Source: a virus. Taken from it: a stretch of DNA of 39,262 nucleotides. A program made the translations under genes and the position numbers. The stretch is taken from positions 1 to 39,262 of the IMG/VR virus record IMGVR_UViG_3300014499_000002, one strand, 5' to 3'. The notes under the pieces are model-generated. The model was not told where the DNA came from, did no database searches, and was given only the letters and a program-made list of their open reading frames with translations. Shown here piece after piece: positions 8,064 through 17,396 of this stretch. Numbering within the stretch: position 1 is the stretch's first letter; every line of letters begins with the position of its first letter.

Positions 8064-9595
8064 TTATTGAGGTTCCTTCTTCGAGCTTGTTCAGCTTTTA
8101 GTGCTTCTAAATCATCTTCTGTTACTTGATTATTTTGTAATTTGTCTTTAATTTTATAATTAAGTCTTGCAGCATTTGCACGTCGTCCTGCTTCTTGTAA
8201 TTTTTCACCAATTTTATGTTCTACAGCAGTCCACGTTTCTTCATCAACAAGTGGCCTTAGAATTTTTATATCTGTCATGGCTTTTGTTGTCATGTCTCTA
8301 AGCGCTGGAACAGTGGCTCTAGCATTGGCTACTAATAAACGAAGGCCGGATAATTCTGGACTTAAACCACGGGCTGCTAGAAAATCAATTTGTTGTTGTT
8401 TGTTTTTTCCTTGCAATGCATCTTTTACTTGCGCTGGACTAAATCCAAAAACTGTTCTCGAATATGGCCCAAGCGCTTCCGCTATAAAGTTCTCCATATA
8501 ATCCAATTCCGCTAATGATGCTTTTTGTTGGTTTACTTTTGTTCTATCGGCCGGTGTATTAATGGCAATGGGTTCAGGAGGATTTTTTGGATCAAAACCT
8601 TTTTCTTTCAACAAATCATCGACAGATTCACCTTCAGATAATCTTCTATTAGCCTCATTAGTATTATACCCAGCTCCAGCAAGTTGGCCCAAATCATTTA
8701 TTTTGGCATCATTAGGCTCTTTCATCCAAGCATAACCTTTTTCTTGTTTTGCTCGTAATCTATCACGTGATTCAGCAGAATTTTCTAATACTTTTTGATG
8801 AGCAGCTTTTGCATCTAACATTTTTTGATATTGTTGTACTTCAGGTGTATCGCCCTCTTTCATTCTTTTTTGATTTAACCAGTTCTGTGTTGCAACATCG
8901 CCACTTGGTTTAACTTCAGTAGCTTGTTTTTCACCAGATAATTTTCTGATTAATGATTTCCTATAAAGGTCAACAAAATTTGGTTCAGCTTGTTGAGCTG
9001 GTTGTTTTCCAAAATTAATTGGCTCAACATAATTGCCGGTTTCATTTGGCTGTCTTGACGGTTCAGCTTGTTGAGCTGGTTGTTTTCCAAAATTAATTGG
9101 CTCAACATAATTGCCGGTTTCATTTGGCTGTCTTGACGGCTCAGTTTCATTCGCTGCATTGGTTTCAGGAGTTGAGGTATTGCCCATTCCTAGTAATTCT
9201 GGATTTGATTGTAATAAAGCTAATGCTCGTAGTTCAGGGGGTAGATTAGGCAATCGTAAAGCAGGATTTTTTTTATAAATAGCCTCTAATGCTGCTGCTT
9301 GCTGGTTTTGTCGGTTTAATGTATTAGTTGATGCCCCAAGATGCGACGTGTTAGCACGCTTATTTTGTAAATCAGCCAATGTGATATCACGCGCAAACTC
9401 AGCTTTAGGTGCATTAATCTTATTCTCAAGCTGCAGCTTAAGCAGGTTCTCAGCTAATGTTTTGGGCGTATAGGCCGCTTTGCCAGTCTCTTGAAAAGCC
9501 TTTAGTCCTTTGACGAAGGAATCCATGAAACTGCCTCTGCCTGTTGCACCTTCTGCTGATAATTGAAAGGGAACCTGTGGTAAGTTGATAGCCAT
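8060..9595 (-). CDS. DNA ejection protein, gp20-like position, with duplicated linker
   Basis: 511 residues, hydrophilic, rich in Gln, Asn, Ala and Glu. The N-terminal 100 residues are helical; the linker at about 150-205 carries an exact 26-residue tandem duplication (unit includes SRQPNETGNYVEPINFGKQP), and a conserved-looking helical C-terminal third begins around residue 350 (KASLAELDYMENFIAEALGPYSRTV). It lies between the 221- and 741-residue genes, the position of P22 gp20, and overlaps the latter by ATGA. Assignment rests on order and composition. Confidence 0.65.
   Translation of the reverse strand: MAINLPQVPFQLSAEGATGRGSFMDSFVKGLKAFQETGKAAYTPKTLAENLLKLQLENKINAPKAEFARDITLADLQNKRANTSHLGASTNTLNRQNQQAAALEAIYKKNPALRLPNLPPELRALALLQSNPELLGMGNTSTPETNAANETEPSRQPNETGNYVEPINFGKQPAQQAEPSRQPNETGNYVEPINFGKQPAQQAEPNFVDLYRKSLIRKLSGEKQATEVKPSGDVATQNWLNQKRMKEGDTPEVQQYQKMLDAKAAHQKVLENSAESRDRLRAKQEKGYAWMKEPNDAKINDLGQLAGAGYNTNEANRRLSEGESVDDLLKEKGFDPKNPPEPIAINTPADRTKVNQQKASLAELDYMENFIAEALGPYSRTVFGFSPAQVKDALQGKNKQQQIDFLAARGLSPELSGLRLLVANARATVPALRDMTTKAMTDIKILRPLVDEETWTAVEHKIGEKLQEAGRRANAARLNYKIKDKLQNNQVTEDDLEALKAEQARRRNLNK
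8982..9137. repeat. 78-bp perfect tandem duplication within the ejection-protein gene
   Basis: Bases 8982-9059 are repeated exactly at 9060-9137, followed by a partial, slightly diverged third start. The period of 78 bp keeps the frame (26 residues). Absence of any substitution between copies implies a recent or actively maintained expansion in a flexible linker. Confidence 0.95.
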
Positions 9596-9604
9596 AATTT
9601 ATCC

Positions 9605-10270
9605 TTACATGAATAACCAAGGAGCTGCACTGGAAAGACCACTAAATAAATCTGACCAGTTATTAGCTTTACCTTTGTTTTCACCTTCTTCACCTGCATA
9701 GCCATATTGCGCTTTCTGTCCAGTTACATTCCCAAGGATGTCGGCATATTTCTGACCAGCTTCATTTCCACGATTTACTATACCTTCCTGACCGGTTAGA
9801 CCTGTATTCATTATTCCAAGTATATGATTCATATAATCCATAAAATCTTGGTCTGCATAGCCCTCAGCAACTTTAGTAGCGTTTTCTTGATGGAAGGGGG
9901 TACCCAAAGTACCACCTTGTGCTGACGCGTTACTAGCAGCTCCTAAACCCTGTTTAAGCTTGAATTGGTAACCAGGTGATTCTTTATACCCTTCGCCTAA
10001 TTTATTAAATGTTTCACCAGGATTGTTTGCTAATTGCTGATACAAAGCTTGTTGATTAGGTGCTGTATATTGGCCACGGTTAATTGCATCTTGATAATAT
10101 GGATTTGTTTGGCCTGGTATTTGGTCTAAATAATTGTTGGCCTCAGTAGCAGGATTTTTTCCTTTACCAAGACCAAACAATCCAGCTATTCCTGATAAAC
10201 CCGATCCTATTCCGCCAGCAATACCAAGATTCTTAAATATAGTGTTGTAATCAAAATTGTTTGTAGCCAT
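9605..10270 (-). CDS. Internal virion/ejection protein, gp7-like position
   Basis: 221 residues. The N-terminus contains a Gly-rich hydrophobic segment (NLGIAGGIGSGLSGIAGLFGLGKG), followed by a Tyr/Gln/Asn-rich middle with LGAASNASAQGGTLGTP and a Gly-rich C-terminus. P22 gp7 is of similar size and occupies the same place, downstream of gp10 and gp26 and before gp20. It is probably a small ejection protein that helps form the trans-envelope channel. Order supports this more than sequence. Confidence 0.6.
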   Translation of the reverse strand: MATNNFDYNTIFKNLGIAGGIGSGLSGIAGLFGLGKGKNPATEANNYLDQIPGQTNPYYQDAINRGQYTAPNQQALYQQLANNPGETFNKLGEGYKESPGYQFKLKQGLGAASNASAQGGTLGTPFHQENATKVAEGYADQDFMDYMNHILGIMNTGLTGQEGIVNRGNEAGQKYADILGNVTGQKAQYGYAGEEGENKGKANNWSDLFSGLSSAAPWLFM

Positions 10271-10310
10271 AATTTTCTCACATCCTGTGATAGCTCTATT
10301 ATATCGGTTA

Positions 10311-10643
10311 TTAAGTTAATGTAACAGTTTTGAACAATGGTGGTGTTGTTGGGTATGTATTGTCATTACGTACCGCTATGACAACTTTATCTTGCGTATA
10401 ATCACTGGGATGTTGCGAATAAAGGATGGTTCCCAACTGGCAAGTATAATAGCCCTGTTCATTTTGGTTATTCTGTATAATCGTTATATTCGAAGGAGAC
10501 TGTGTTGGTGGTACTAGACCTTCGGGGCCTGCATTATTACGCAACTCCTGGATTAACTGATCCATAAATACTTGTTCAGTAGGTGTTCGCATTTTGTTGT
10601 CATCGACTACTGGCGATAGAGCGGGTAGATTAGGTATGTTCAC
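10311..10643 (-). CDS. Small tail-module protein in the gp26 (needle) position
   Basis: 110 residues. The N-terminus is proline-rich (MNIPNLPALSPVVDDNKMRTP) with a short helix, then a beta-rich C-terminal half (YYTCQLGTILYSQ...). It overlaps the gp10-like stop by ATGA. In P22 the gene after gp10 encodes the tail needle gp26, a much longer coiled coil; here no long coiled coil is seen, so this may be a plug of another type or an unrelated virion protein. Confidence 0.55.
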   Translation of the reverse strand: MNIPNLPALSPVVDDNKMRTPTEQVFMDQLIQELRNNAGPEGLVPPTQSPSNITIIQNNQNEQGYYTCQLGTILYSQHPSDYTQDKVVIAVRNDNTYPTTPPLFKTVTLT

Positions 10644-12238
10644 TGATATATCTCCGCTACTCCGTCAAATAATACAAACCTGCCAAAACCCCAACATTGA
10701 ATCATAATCGATGAATCATTAGCTATTCCAAGACGCAAATAATTAAACAACGATTTTCTATTACCTGTTGGATTCATATTGCGCCGTAATTGATTGCCCC
10801 AGTTGACCCCGCCATCTCTTGATATAGATAAATCTATGGCTTCCGATGCTAGTTGAAACTCATTGATGCCGCGATTCGCCTTTTGTTCTAAGCCAATCGG
10901 AATAAAGTTTTCTGTACCAATAATATTGCCGTCCTCACTACCTAGCGCGATCGGGTCTCCACTATAAAAGAATTTGGTTTGTATGGCATTGGGTTGTCCA
11001 TTTTCCACCATAAAAGAGAGCGATTTGATAATATAATACCGCTGTGATGGTAATCGTAATGGAGGGCAAATTCTTATACGTGGTATTTGCCTAATATCAT
11101 CGGCTGCATATTGGTAATTAGTATATTGGGTGCCAAATTCATATAAATTACCATCATTAAAACTAACGAAATAATACTGATTATTAAAAAATACGACCTT
11201 GCGAGCGATATGGTAATTTAGATTTTCATCGCTAACTGTGTAAAACTGGTTTAAATCAAAATCGTAAATATAGGATAGATTGTCAGTCTTAAATGTAAAC
11301 TGGTAAAATAAATGACCATCTAGTTTGATTAGGAATCCAACGCAATCAGTAGGATCGGTTAGTCCTGAGAATTTAAAGTCTAATCCATCTGTTGAGATTT
11401 CTTTAATGCTATTGCCATCCGATACCATGATTACAGGGCCAGATTGCTCATTCGCTGCTAACCATACAGTGTGCTCGCCTAAATCAGCAATGGAGGCGGC
11501 ATTTAAACAGCCATAATCTACGTTATAGGAATTCTGGCGGTTATAGGGAAATAAAGCTGCTCCTACATCCACCCAAGGTTCAACTACGTTGGAGCCAAAC
11601 AAGAACAGAAGATTACCTTTACCAGGGAAAGGAACTGCCGCTTGTACCGTATCAGGCTTTGACTGCAAGGAACCTACATGCGATGAATCATTTGGCCAGA
11701 CCGTACCATCATTAAAAGCTGATAATAACCAAGTTGACGTATTTAAACACGCTAATATAAATCGACCATTTTGGAATGATATGTACCCAGGGGATACATT
11801 AAATAAAAACGATGCTGTAAGCGAAAGTCCTGTAACAGTAGTGACAATATTTGTATTGTAATCGTAAACATAAATATTAACGCCATCTGTAATCGCTATT
11901 TGTCCGCCATTATTTTCAGCAATATAGACTTCACCATTCGTAGTTGCAATTGATAACAAAAACATTGTTCCTAATACTGACGATATTCTGTAAATAGCAT
12001 CGCCCACTACAGCAATCATGATATTAGCGCGTGTACTAGAATATAATCCTCGGCCTACACCAGCAGGATTAAGTGTGATTTTATTAATGTAACCTGCATA
12101 ATCTACGAGCGCACCATCGCTTATAATCATGTTATAGGTTTGTTCTTGCGATATCTTAGGATAGCGTCCGAATTTTGTACCGCCAACGATAGTTAATGGT
12201 ATAGGTTCAATATTCTGTTTTGCATAAGGTGCTACCAT
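10640..12238 (-). CDS. P22 gp10-like packaged-DNA stabilisation/tail hub protein
   Basis: 532 residues from the ATG at 12238 (MVAPYAKQNIEPIPLTIVGG), which has AAGGA 7 nt upstream; an earlier in-frame ATG would only add residues overlapping the gp4-like gene. The IVGGTKFGRYPKISQEQTYNMIISDGALVDYAGY N-terminal block and the repeated beta structure, ending in RLGIANDSSIMIQCWGFGRFVLFDG, are typical of the gp10 family, which closes the portal channel after DNA packaging. P22 gp10 is 472 residues. It follows the gp4-like gene as in P22. Confidence 0.8.
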   Translation of the reverse strand: MVAPYAKQNIEPIPLTIVGGTKFGRYPKISQEQTYNMIISDGALVDYAGYINKITLNPAGVGRGLYSSTRANIMIAVVGDAIYRISSVLGTMFLLSIATTNGEVYIAENNGGQIAITDGVNIYVYDYNTNIVTTVTGLSLTASFLFNVSPGYISFQNGRFILACLNTSTWLLSAFNDGTVWPNDSSHVGSLQSKPDTVQAAVPFPGKGNLLFLFGSNVVEPWVDVGAALFPYNRQNSYNVDYGCLNAASIADLGEHTVWLAANEQSGPVIMVSDGNSIKEISTDGLDFKFSGLTDPTDCVGFLIKLDGHLFYQFTFKTDNLSYIYDFDLNQFYTVSDENLNYHIARKVVFFNNQYYFVSFNDGNLYEFGTQYTNYQYAADDIRQIPRIRICPPLRLPSQRYYIIKSLSFMVENGQPNAIQTKFFYSGDPIALGSEDGNIIGTENFIPIGLEQKANRGINEFQLASEAIDLSISRDGGVNWGNQLRRNMNPTGNRKSLFNYLRLGIANDSSIMIQCWGFGRFVLFDGVAEIYQ

Positions 12239-12270
12239 ACCAATCCTTGGTGTAAATATTATACAATATG

Positions 12271-12975
12271 CTAAAAAGGAAACCAACCGACGCTGAGGTT
12301 GACTGTTTGCCAATCCAATGGCGGCGCTCCTGAAAAGTACGTTTGCTGCCTAATTGACAAGTCAGGTGGTGATACATCCATCAGTTTCTTACGAATTTCT
12401 TCATATTTCTTTTGAGCCTGGTCTGGGAATGTAGCGCCCCAATCTGAACAGATATATTCAGCAAGCGCATAACGTAAATATTCCAGATAATATAAATCAT
12501 ACGTCTCTGACATATCGGTATTAAGCGCGACTTCTGTAAGTGCAAATTTTCCGTTTAACTTCATCTGATATACAGCGCCAGGTAGGAAATAGAAATACAA
12601 ATTCATACCACCAAGCAGACGCTCAGCTCTAAAACTAAAGGGTAGATTTGCGATGCCATCTACACGAGGCGTACCGAAATAATCAAATCGAGTCATATCG
12701 GTCATTGAGTATCTAACCGTACCGATATTGAATGTCAGTGTATCAACATAGAGCAAATTAGGAATGTAGTACAATTCCTGGTTAGCAACGGTGTCAAATT
12801 CATAGTAAGTAAAATAAGGGATTAATCGTAAATCAGTATTCTTGAAATCTAGCAATGCGTTAAGCAAAAATAACCCATCACTTATTTGGTCAGCATTTGG
12901 AGTCTGCAAATCACGGGCTACAATTTGCGATAGGTAAAGCGCTCTTGTAATAAGCGTTTGCGCTGTATAGGCCAT
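12271..12975 (-). CDS. P22 gp4-like head-completion/tail accessory factor
   Basis: 234 residues. The N-terminus (YTAQTLITRALYLSQIV, then DGLFLLNALLDFKNTDLRLIPYFTYYEFDTVANQELYYIPNLLYVDTLTF in sense) fits the P22 tail accessory factor family, which binds the portal ring as a dodecamer and forms the platform for gp10. P22 gp4 is 166 residues and also has muramidase activity; no lysozyme motif could be confirmed here. The gene order coat, (unknown), gp4, gp10 agrees. Confidence 0.8.
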   Translation of the reverse strand: MAYTAQTLITRALYLSQIVARDLQTPNADQISDGLFLLNALLDFKNTDLRLIPYFTYYEFDTVANQELYYIPNLLYVDTLTFNIGTVRYSMTDMTRFDYFGTPRVDGIANLPFSFRAERLLGGMNLYFYFLPGAVYQMKLNGKFALTEVALNTDMSETYDLYYLEYLRYALAEYICSDWGATFPDQAQKKYEEIRKKLMDVSPPDLSIRQQTYFSGAPPLDWQTVNLSVGWFPF

Positions 12976-13073
12976 GATTGCAAATCCTTATGCAATTTGT
13001 ATAGTTTTATAATGATAGACAGGATGAAGTTATAAAGCTGTCTATCATTATCATTTAAGTACTACTGTGCTAA

Positions 13074-13850
13074 CTACAAATCGAACTGATAACCAGCAAC
13101 ATTAATAGCTACTGCATCCGATGCATTCGCTTCTTTATAGTTAATAACAGGTGAGGCAACAGTTGAAATTACAACAGTTTGCGCCATTAACAAACTATTA
13201 GAAGTCACCGCAATAGCAGCAACTTGACCTGTGATTGTAATCGCATCACCTGTGGCATTTCCTGGTTGCATTTTCAGCGTATTGCCAGCAGTAGCAGGTA
13301 CATAGGAGGTTGAAATCCAAACTGGTCTTTCAACTGATGCAGGAACTAATGTTATTAAATTAACATTAGTATAAGTTGTTCCATGACCTGCTGTGATAGC
13401 AGTTGCTTGAGGCGCATCGTAGAAAAATGTTCTTGCGGAACCAATACCTGCTGTCCAGTAACCCAATAAGAAATGCGAACTTGCATCCGTTGTTACATAC
13501 CCTATTTTACCAAATACACTATAACCAAACGGCAATAATGGTGTAGTTTGGTTAAGGGATATCATGCAACCACTTAAATTTGAAGTAACGGGATCGCCAA
13601 CTAAATACACGGCATAAACCTTGCTAGCACCTAGGGTACCGGTATCTAAACCATTAAGACCTGTAGTGGTCGCATCAATTACAGCAGCCGTTAATAAGTC
13701 AATTTGGAAAGTCTGAGTGCTATCAATCATTGTTCCAGTAGCAATATCAAGTTTTGTATTAGGAGTTGTTGCATCATTGCTAATGCCAAGACCATTAATG
13801 TAGAAAAATGGTATTTGGCCATATTGTTTGTAAGCTTGTGGGATTGTCAT
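13074..13850 (-). CDS. Virion structural protein of unknown role between coat and gp4 genes
   Basis: 258 residues, Thr/Ala/Val-rich, beta-type. It begins MTIPQAYKQYGQIPFFYINGL and includes LLPFGYSVFGKIGYVTTDASSHFLLGYW, a block found in phage structural proteins placed next to coat genes. P22 has no gene here, so this could be a capsid decoration or head-fibre protein. Its own upstream spacing (62 nt) and downstream gap (about 100 nt) separate it slightly from its neighbours. Confidence 0.6.
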   Translation of the reverse strand: MTIPQAYKQYGQIPFFYINGLGISNDATTPNTKLDIATGTMIDSTQTFQIDLLTAAVIDATTTGLNGLDTGTLGASKVYAVYLVGDPVTSNLSGCMISLNQTTPLLPFGYSVFGKIGYVTTDASSHFLLGYWTAGIGSARTFFYDAPQATAITAGHGTTYTNVNLITLVPASVERPVWISTSYVPATAGNTLKMQPGNATGDAITITGQVAAIAVTSNSLLMAQTVVISTVASPVINYKEANASDAVAINVAGYQFDL

Positions 13851-13912
13851 AATAATCGTCCTATAATCCGTTATTTATTAGTATAAAACGCCCTGTTTCC
13901 AGGGCATCTGAA

Positions 13913-15235
13913 CTACAAAGGAAAGCACATACGCATTGCATTCTCAGCCACCATGGTGCTACCCCAAATTGAGTCACGTACATAGGCACGGTTGTTTAAC
14001 CCGAATTGAGAACCCCAATAATGTCTGATTGATGCACCTGAATCTTCATCACGCATATTAACTGTGGTGAAAGGTGATTCATCAGGCAATGTAGGCATAG
14101 CTAAATAGAACTGATTACCAGACATCATGCAACCTGCCAAGTGACTAGGAACAGGTGTTACTGTCATGCCCGCTTGGATTACGTTGTTAATGTTTTGGTT
14201 TTGGTTTTGTGCTGACACTAATCCAACCCCATTAATAGTCTGAATAGTTACAGTAACCGTTCCACCTACAGTAGCCGCATTTGCAATTGCTCTAAATTGT
14301 ACCGGCTGACTTGAAGGCACATGACCGATAAAGGTTAAAAATCTCATGTTAGGTTGACCGGAAACACCATCATTGAACTGGAATAAATCACCAGACTTAA
14401 TAGCATTTGCATCAGTACCGCCTGTAGGCTCTGTAAATGTAATCTGAGTTACGTTTTGGCCAGTAGGATCGTTAGTAGATACTACAGTCATCACGTTGTT
14501 AGGAGGTGTCGCATTAGCTATAGTTCCAGATACATGTATTGGCAGCAGATTGGACGTATACCACTCAGTACCTGTAAATTTGCCTAATTCCCAGTATTCA
14601 GCATCTTCATTATTTCGATCCATAGCGAATTGATTTAAGCCAGTACCGATAATGGCTGGAATTCTATCGACTGGTAATACAGCGCGCATATCATGACGAG
14701 CCGCACCAAATGCTTCAAAATTGGCAACCATTTGCGCTAATTGAGTATAACTATTGATAGGTGTTACACCATTACCAAAGAATCTGAATGGGCCTGAATT
14801 AACTTGCAACGTACCAAAACCTGCATTTTGTGGATCGTTAATTGTGACACCTGACACAAAGTTCTTTAAAATATCTTGTTCAATCAGTGTGCCCAGTTCT
14901 TTCATTGCGGACATACCAAAACGTTCCATGTAGTCCCGAACGTTAAATATGAATTGTTGATCGGTGTAAGCGGCTGAAACGTTAGCTGCTTGTGAGCATA
15001 TTAATGATTGCAGACGTTGAACTGATGGTTGCTCAGTAATCACAAGTCCAGTATAAGAAATATACCTAGGAGTTGTATCAAATGTAACCGTATCGCCCAA
15101 ATTTGCTACAAGATCATTGAAATTGCGAAATTTCTTGTTAGTAATGTTAATCGCAACAAATTCGTTTAATAACCATGCAAGCTCAGCCTTTTGGTAAGTT
15201 TGCACGTTCTGTAAAATATTTACTGGTGTAGCCAT
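13913..15235 (-). CDS. Major coat (capsid) protein, P22 gp5-like
   Basis: 440 residues starting at MATPVNILQNVQTYQKAELAW; GGAG lies about 9 nt upstream of this ATG, and the earlier ATG at 15250 overlaps that ribosome site, so it is unlikely. P22 coat is 430 residues. The start, the LNEFVAINITNKKFRNFNDLVANLGDTVTF region and an inserted domain (about residues 215-330) suit the P22-type HK97 fold with an I-domain. It lies between scaffold and tail accessory genes, as in P22. Confidence 0.85.
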   Translation of the reverse strand: MATPVNILQNVQTYQKAELAWLLNEFVAINITNKKFRNFNDLVANLGDTVTFDTTPRYISYTGLVITEQPSVQRLQSLICSQAANVSAAYTDQQFIFNVRDYMERFGMSAMKELGTLIEQDILKNFVSGVTINDPQNAGFGTLQVNSGPFRFFGNGVTPINSYTQLAQMVANFEAFGAARHDMRAVLPVDRIPAIIGTGLNQFAMDRNNEDAEYWELGKFTGTEWYTSNLLPIHVSGTIANATPPNNVMTVVSTNDPTGQNVTQITFTEPTGGTDANAIKSGDLFQFNDGVSGQPNMRFLTFIGHVPSSQPVQFRAIANAATVGGTVTVTIQTINGVGLVSAQNQNQNINNVIQAGMTVTPVPSHLAGCMMSGNQFYLAMPTLPDESPFTTVNMRDEDSGASIRHYWGSQFGLNNRAYVRDSIWGSTMVAENAMRMCFPL

Positions 15236-15299
15236 GATATCAATCTCCAAAAATCCAGATAAGGAGATAGACGGGCTATTATCGTTTTATTCCCTGCGC

Positions 15300-16061
15300 C
15301 TAACGCTTTTTAAGCATCTTGCGAAAGTCTTTAACCGACATTGAACCGCTGTCTATTCCGGCAGTTAATGAAGGTTTGATTTGAGACATGGGATCACGAA
15401 CTTGTGCATCTTGTGCTTTGGCGTCCTCGTTCTGCTTAATCGATTGACTTAATGAAGCCATTGCTTTTCTAGCAGCGTAGGGTTGAGAGACAGACAGATT
15501 TAAAAGTTGGTCGAGTTTCGCTGGGTTATCGACTACTTCTTTCATAATATCGCCTGTATTCTCTACAGCATTCGCCATTTCTATAAAAGCGTGCATTCTT
15601 GGGTCTTGATAATTAAGCTGATTGAGTTCTGCTTCGAGTCCAGGATATTTTTGTTCAGCAGCCTGCATCTTGCTAACGAATGTGTTAACTAGACTGTCAG
15701 TTTTATATTGCTGGATTTGTGCTTGGAGTGCTTCGGGCGCTTGTTCTGCAATCATACGTCGGACTTCATCATGTGATAGACCTGGAACTTGTGGCATCCC
15801 GCCTAACCCTTGTGATTGACCCGCTGGTTGTTGCATGGGGGCTTGTGGTGCTTGGGCAATTTCTTGCTGTTGTTGCTGTTGCATCATCGCGTCCTTTCGT
15901 CCTTTTTCATAAGCTCGTTCACGTTCCCGCTTGACCACATCCGATACCTGGCGTTGATTAAACTTAGGTACTTGTTCAGGGTCTTCTGGTTCTGCATTAC
16001 TTGCTTGTGGCTCTCCTAACACCAATTCATCCTGAATCGGCTCATGTTCTCCATTAGTCAT
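15300..16061 (-). CDS. Scaffolding protein
   Basis: 253 residues, highly charged and Gln-rich (including seven Gln near residues 61-68), mostly helical, ending in a basic amphipathic segment VKDFRKMLKKR that matches the coat-binding C-terminal helix-turn-helix seen in P22-type scaffolds. P22 gp8 is 303 residues. It is directly upstream of the coat gene and would direct procapsid assembly and then leave. Confidence 0.8.
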   Translation of the reverse strand: MTNGEHEPIQDELVLGEPQASNAEPEDPEQVPKFNQRQVSDVVKRERERAYEKGRKDAMMQQQQQQEIAQAPQAPMQQPAGQSQGLGGMPQVPGLSHDEVRRMIAEQAPEALQAQIQQYKTDSLVNTFVSKMQAAEQKYPGLEAELNQLNYQDPRMHAFIEMANAVENTGDIMKEVVDNPAKLDQLLNLSVSQPYAARKAMASLSQSIKQNEDAKAQDAQVRDPMSQIKPSLTAGIDSGSMSVKDFRKMLKKR

Positions 16062-16168
16062 TAATCAAATCCTTCTGTTCCTGACTATTGATATCGCGTC
16101 ACCGTGACACATTCTTTAACGTTAGAACGAGACGGCTATTTTGTCCTCGCATAGCTGCGTGATAATTT

Positions 16169-16198
16169 ACTGTAGTTGTTTGGGTGATTATTTGTCAA
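16169..16198 (-). promoter_or_regulatory. Probable promoter of the scaffold-coat-tail operon
   Basis: Reading the minus strand, a perfect TTGACA (complement 16193-16198), 18-bp spacer and TACAGT (16169-16174). It lies in the 235-nt gap 16062-16296, the longest in the packaging and virion region, and faces the scaffold gene. The leader between promoter and scaffold also holds a GTCACCGTGAC palindrome around 16098-16112. No gene is seen in this gap. Confidence 0.5.
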
Positions 16199-16296
16199 TG
16201 TTTTGGTTTACTGTTCAGTTTTAGGTAGTTTAGGTGGGCTGTTTAGTATGTCCAGCGTTGTGATGGTGTGCGCATGATTTGCAATGTGGATTCATG

Positions 16297-16506
16297 CTAC
16301 ATACCTTTTAGATTATCCAATGCTTCTGAGTATTTACATTCTATAGCTTTACTGGCTTGTATAATCTCTACATCTTTGATAATTTGTTTAACTTTACGGA
16401 GCATATTAATGCTTGTTTTTATATATTCCTCGCTATAACTACTATCCTTTATATCCAACTCTACTAGATTAATAATATCTAAAAGGGTATCGCTGTTAAT
16501 CATCAT
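16297..16506 (-). CDS. Small helical protein of unknown function
   Basis: 69 residues, helical and charged (LDIINLVELDIKDSSYSEEYIKTSINML). It overlaps the preceding gene by 4 nt (ATGA) and is the last gene of the small-gene cluster between portal and scaffold. No family recognised. Confidence 0.6.
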   Translation of the reverse strand: MMINSDTLLDIINLVELDIKDSSYSEEYIKTSINMLRKVKQIIKDVEIIQASKAIECKYSEALDNLKGM

Positions 16507-16718
16507 TTCTTTTTCTTCTTAGGAATTTTAACACCTGATTTTCTAGCTTCATTCAATGATGCTGCAATGGATTGATTACGCGGATGACCGGCTTTTTCCA
16601 TCTCTTTAATGTTATGACCTATATTCTTTTTACCTGGCAATAGCGGCATCTCTAGCTCCCTAGTTATCAAATTGCGCACGTATCCTGACTTACCCCATAC
16701 ATAGTCAACAACTGTCAT
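16503..16718 (-). CDS. Small conserved phage protein, basic C-terminus
   Basis: 71 residues. The second half has PLLPGKKNIGHNIKEMEKAGHPRNQSIAASLNEARKSG followed by a Lys-rich tail, a pattern (LPG-K, NI-E...AG-P..Q..A.ALN.A) recurring in small phage proteins near packaging genes. Biochemical role unknown; the Lys-rich tail suggests nucleic-acid contact. Overlaps both neighbours by 4 nt. Confidence 0.7.
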   Translation of the reverse strand: MTVVDYVWGKSGYVRNLITRELEMPLLPGKKNIGHNIKEMEKAGHPRNQSIAASLNEARKSGVKIPKKKKK

Positions 16719-17041
16719 GATGACTGCTCACTTAAGGCAATACCAATATCATATTTTTTTGGATACAAATCGTGCCCACATAACCCAGTTTCTACAGTAG
16801 GATAATGGGTGTTTTTTTTTATAATAGGTTGAGTTACTTTGTCCTCTCCTAAAAACCTACCCATGGTTATATTTTTACTCGCCCGTACTTGCGTATTGTC
16901 ATATGTCCAACACTCGCCAGTCTCATTAATAAACAGTACCCATTGTAGGTTATGCTCAACGCCATTATCAATAACAAGATGAGCTAAGCCCTCACCTTTA
17001 GGGCAGCTCATTGGCAATGGTGGATCTAATTGTAATATCAT
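16715..17041 (-). CDS. Conserved phage protein of the portal-adjacent cluster
   Basis: 108 residues. The opening LDPPLPMSCPKGEGLAHLVID, then LQWVLFINETGECWTYDNTQVRASKNITMGR, is a pattern I recognise from conserved phage proteins of unknown function coded near head genes. It starts 2 nt after the stop of the 47-residue gene, implying translational coupling. Probably an early or head-associated accessory protein. Confidence 0.75.
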   Translation of the reverse strand: MILQLDPPLPMSCPKGEGLAHLVIDNGVEHNLQWVLFINETGECWTYDNTQVRASKNITMGRFLGEDKVTQPIIKKNTHYPTVETGLCGHDLYPKKYDIGIALSEQSS

Positions 17042-17043
17042 CC

Positions 17044-17187
17044 CTAGTTCCTCAAGCTACTTGCCTTGACCATTTTTTTAACCAGTTTTTTATCTTCTTT
17101 AGTATCCTCATGACGTGACTCCTTTTTAGTTTTTTTAGTGGATAATTTCATCTTAGATTTTGATTTGTCATTCATAAACGCTTTCAT
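17044..17187 (-). CDS. 47-residue lysine-rich small protein
   Basis: Too short for usual gene finders. MKAFMNDKSKSKMKLSTKKT is followed by KKESRHEDTKEDKKLVKKMV and a short tail. The ESRHEDTKEDKKLVKKMVK block is typical of small phage proteins in this neighbourhood. Its ATG overlaps the preceding stop region (17184-17187) and its stop is 2 nt from the next ATG, so it fits tightly in the operon. Confidence 0.65.
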   Translation of the reverse strand: MKAFMNDKSKSKMKLSTKKTKKESRHEDTKEDKKLVKKMVKASSLRN

Positions 17188-17396
17188 AATAAGTCCTTAA
17201 TATTTAATGGTTCATCTAAGCGCGTCCATTGATTGCTGAAATCTGTACGACGATTTAAATAATATTGCTTATAGTCATTTGGGATCTTATGAATAAGTGA
17301 CTCTTCAAACTCACGTAATTTCCGGTTAAATTCTGTACTACGATGAATATAACCTGGAAAATTACCGTAGTTATTTGGCTTTGTTGTATTTGTCAT
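17184..17396 (-). CDS. Small protein of unknown function
   Basis: 70 residues, charged, with FNRKLREFEESLIHKIPNDYKQYYLNRR in the middle. Overlaps both neighbours by 4 nt (ATGA). No domain recognised; part of the portal-scaffold small-gene cluster. Confidence 0.6.
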   Translation of the reverse strand: MTNTTKPNNYGNFPGYIHRSTEFNRKLREFEESLIHKIPNDYKQYYLNRRTDFSNQWTRLDEPLNIKDLL

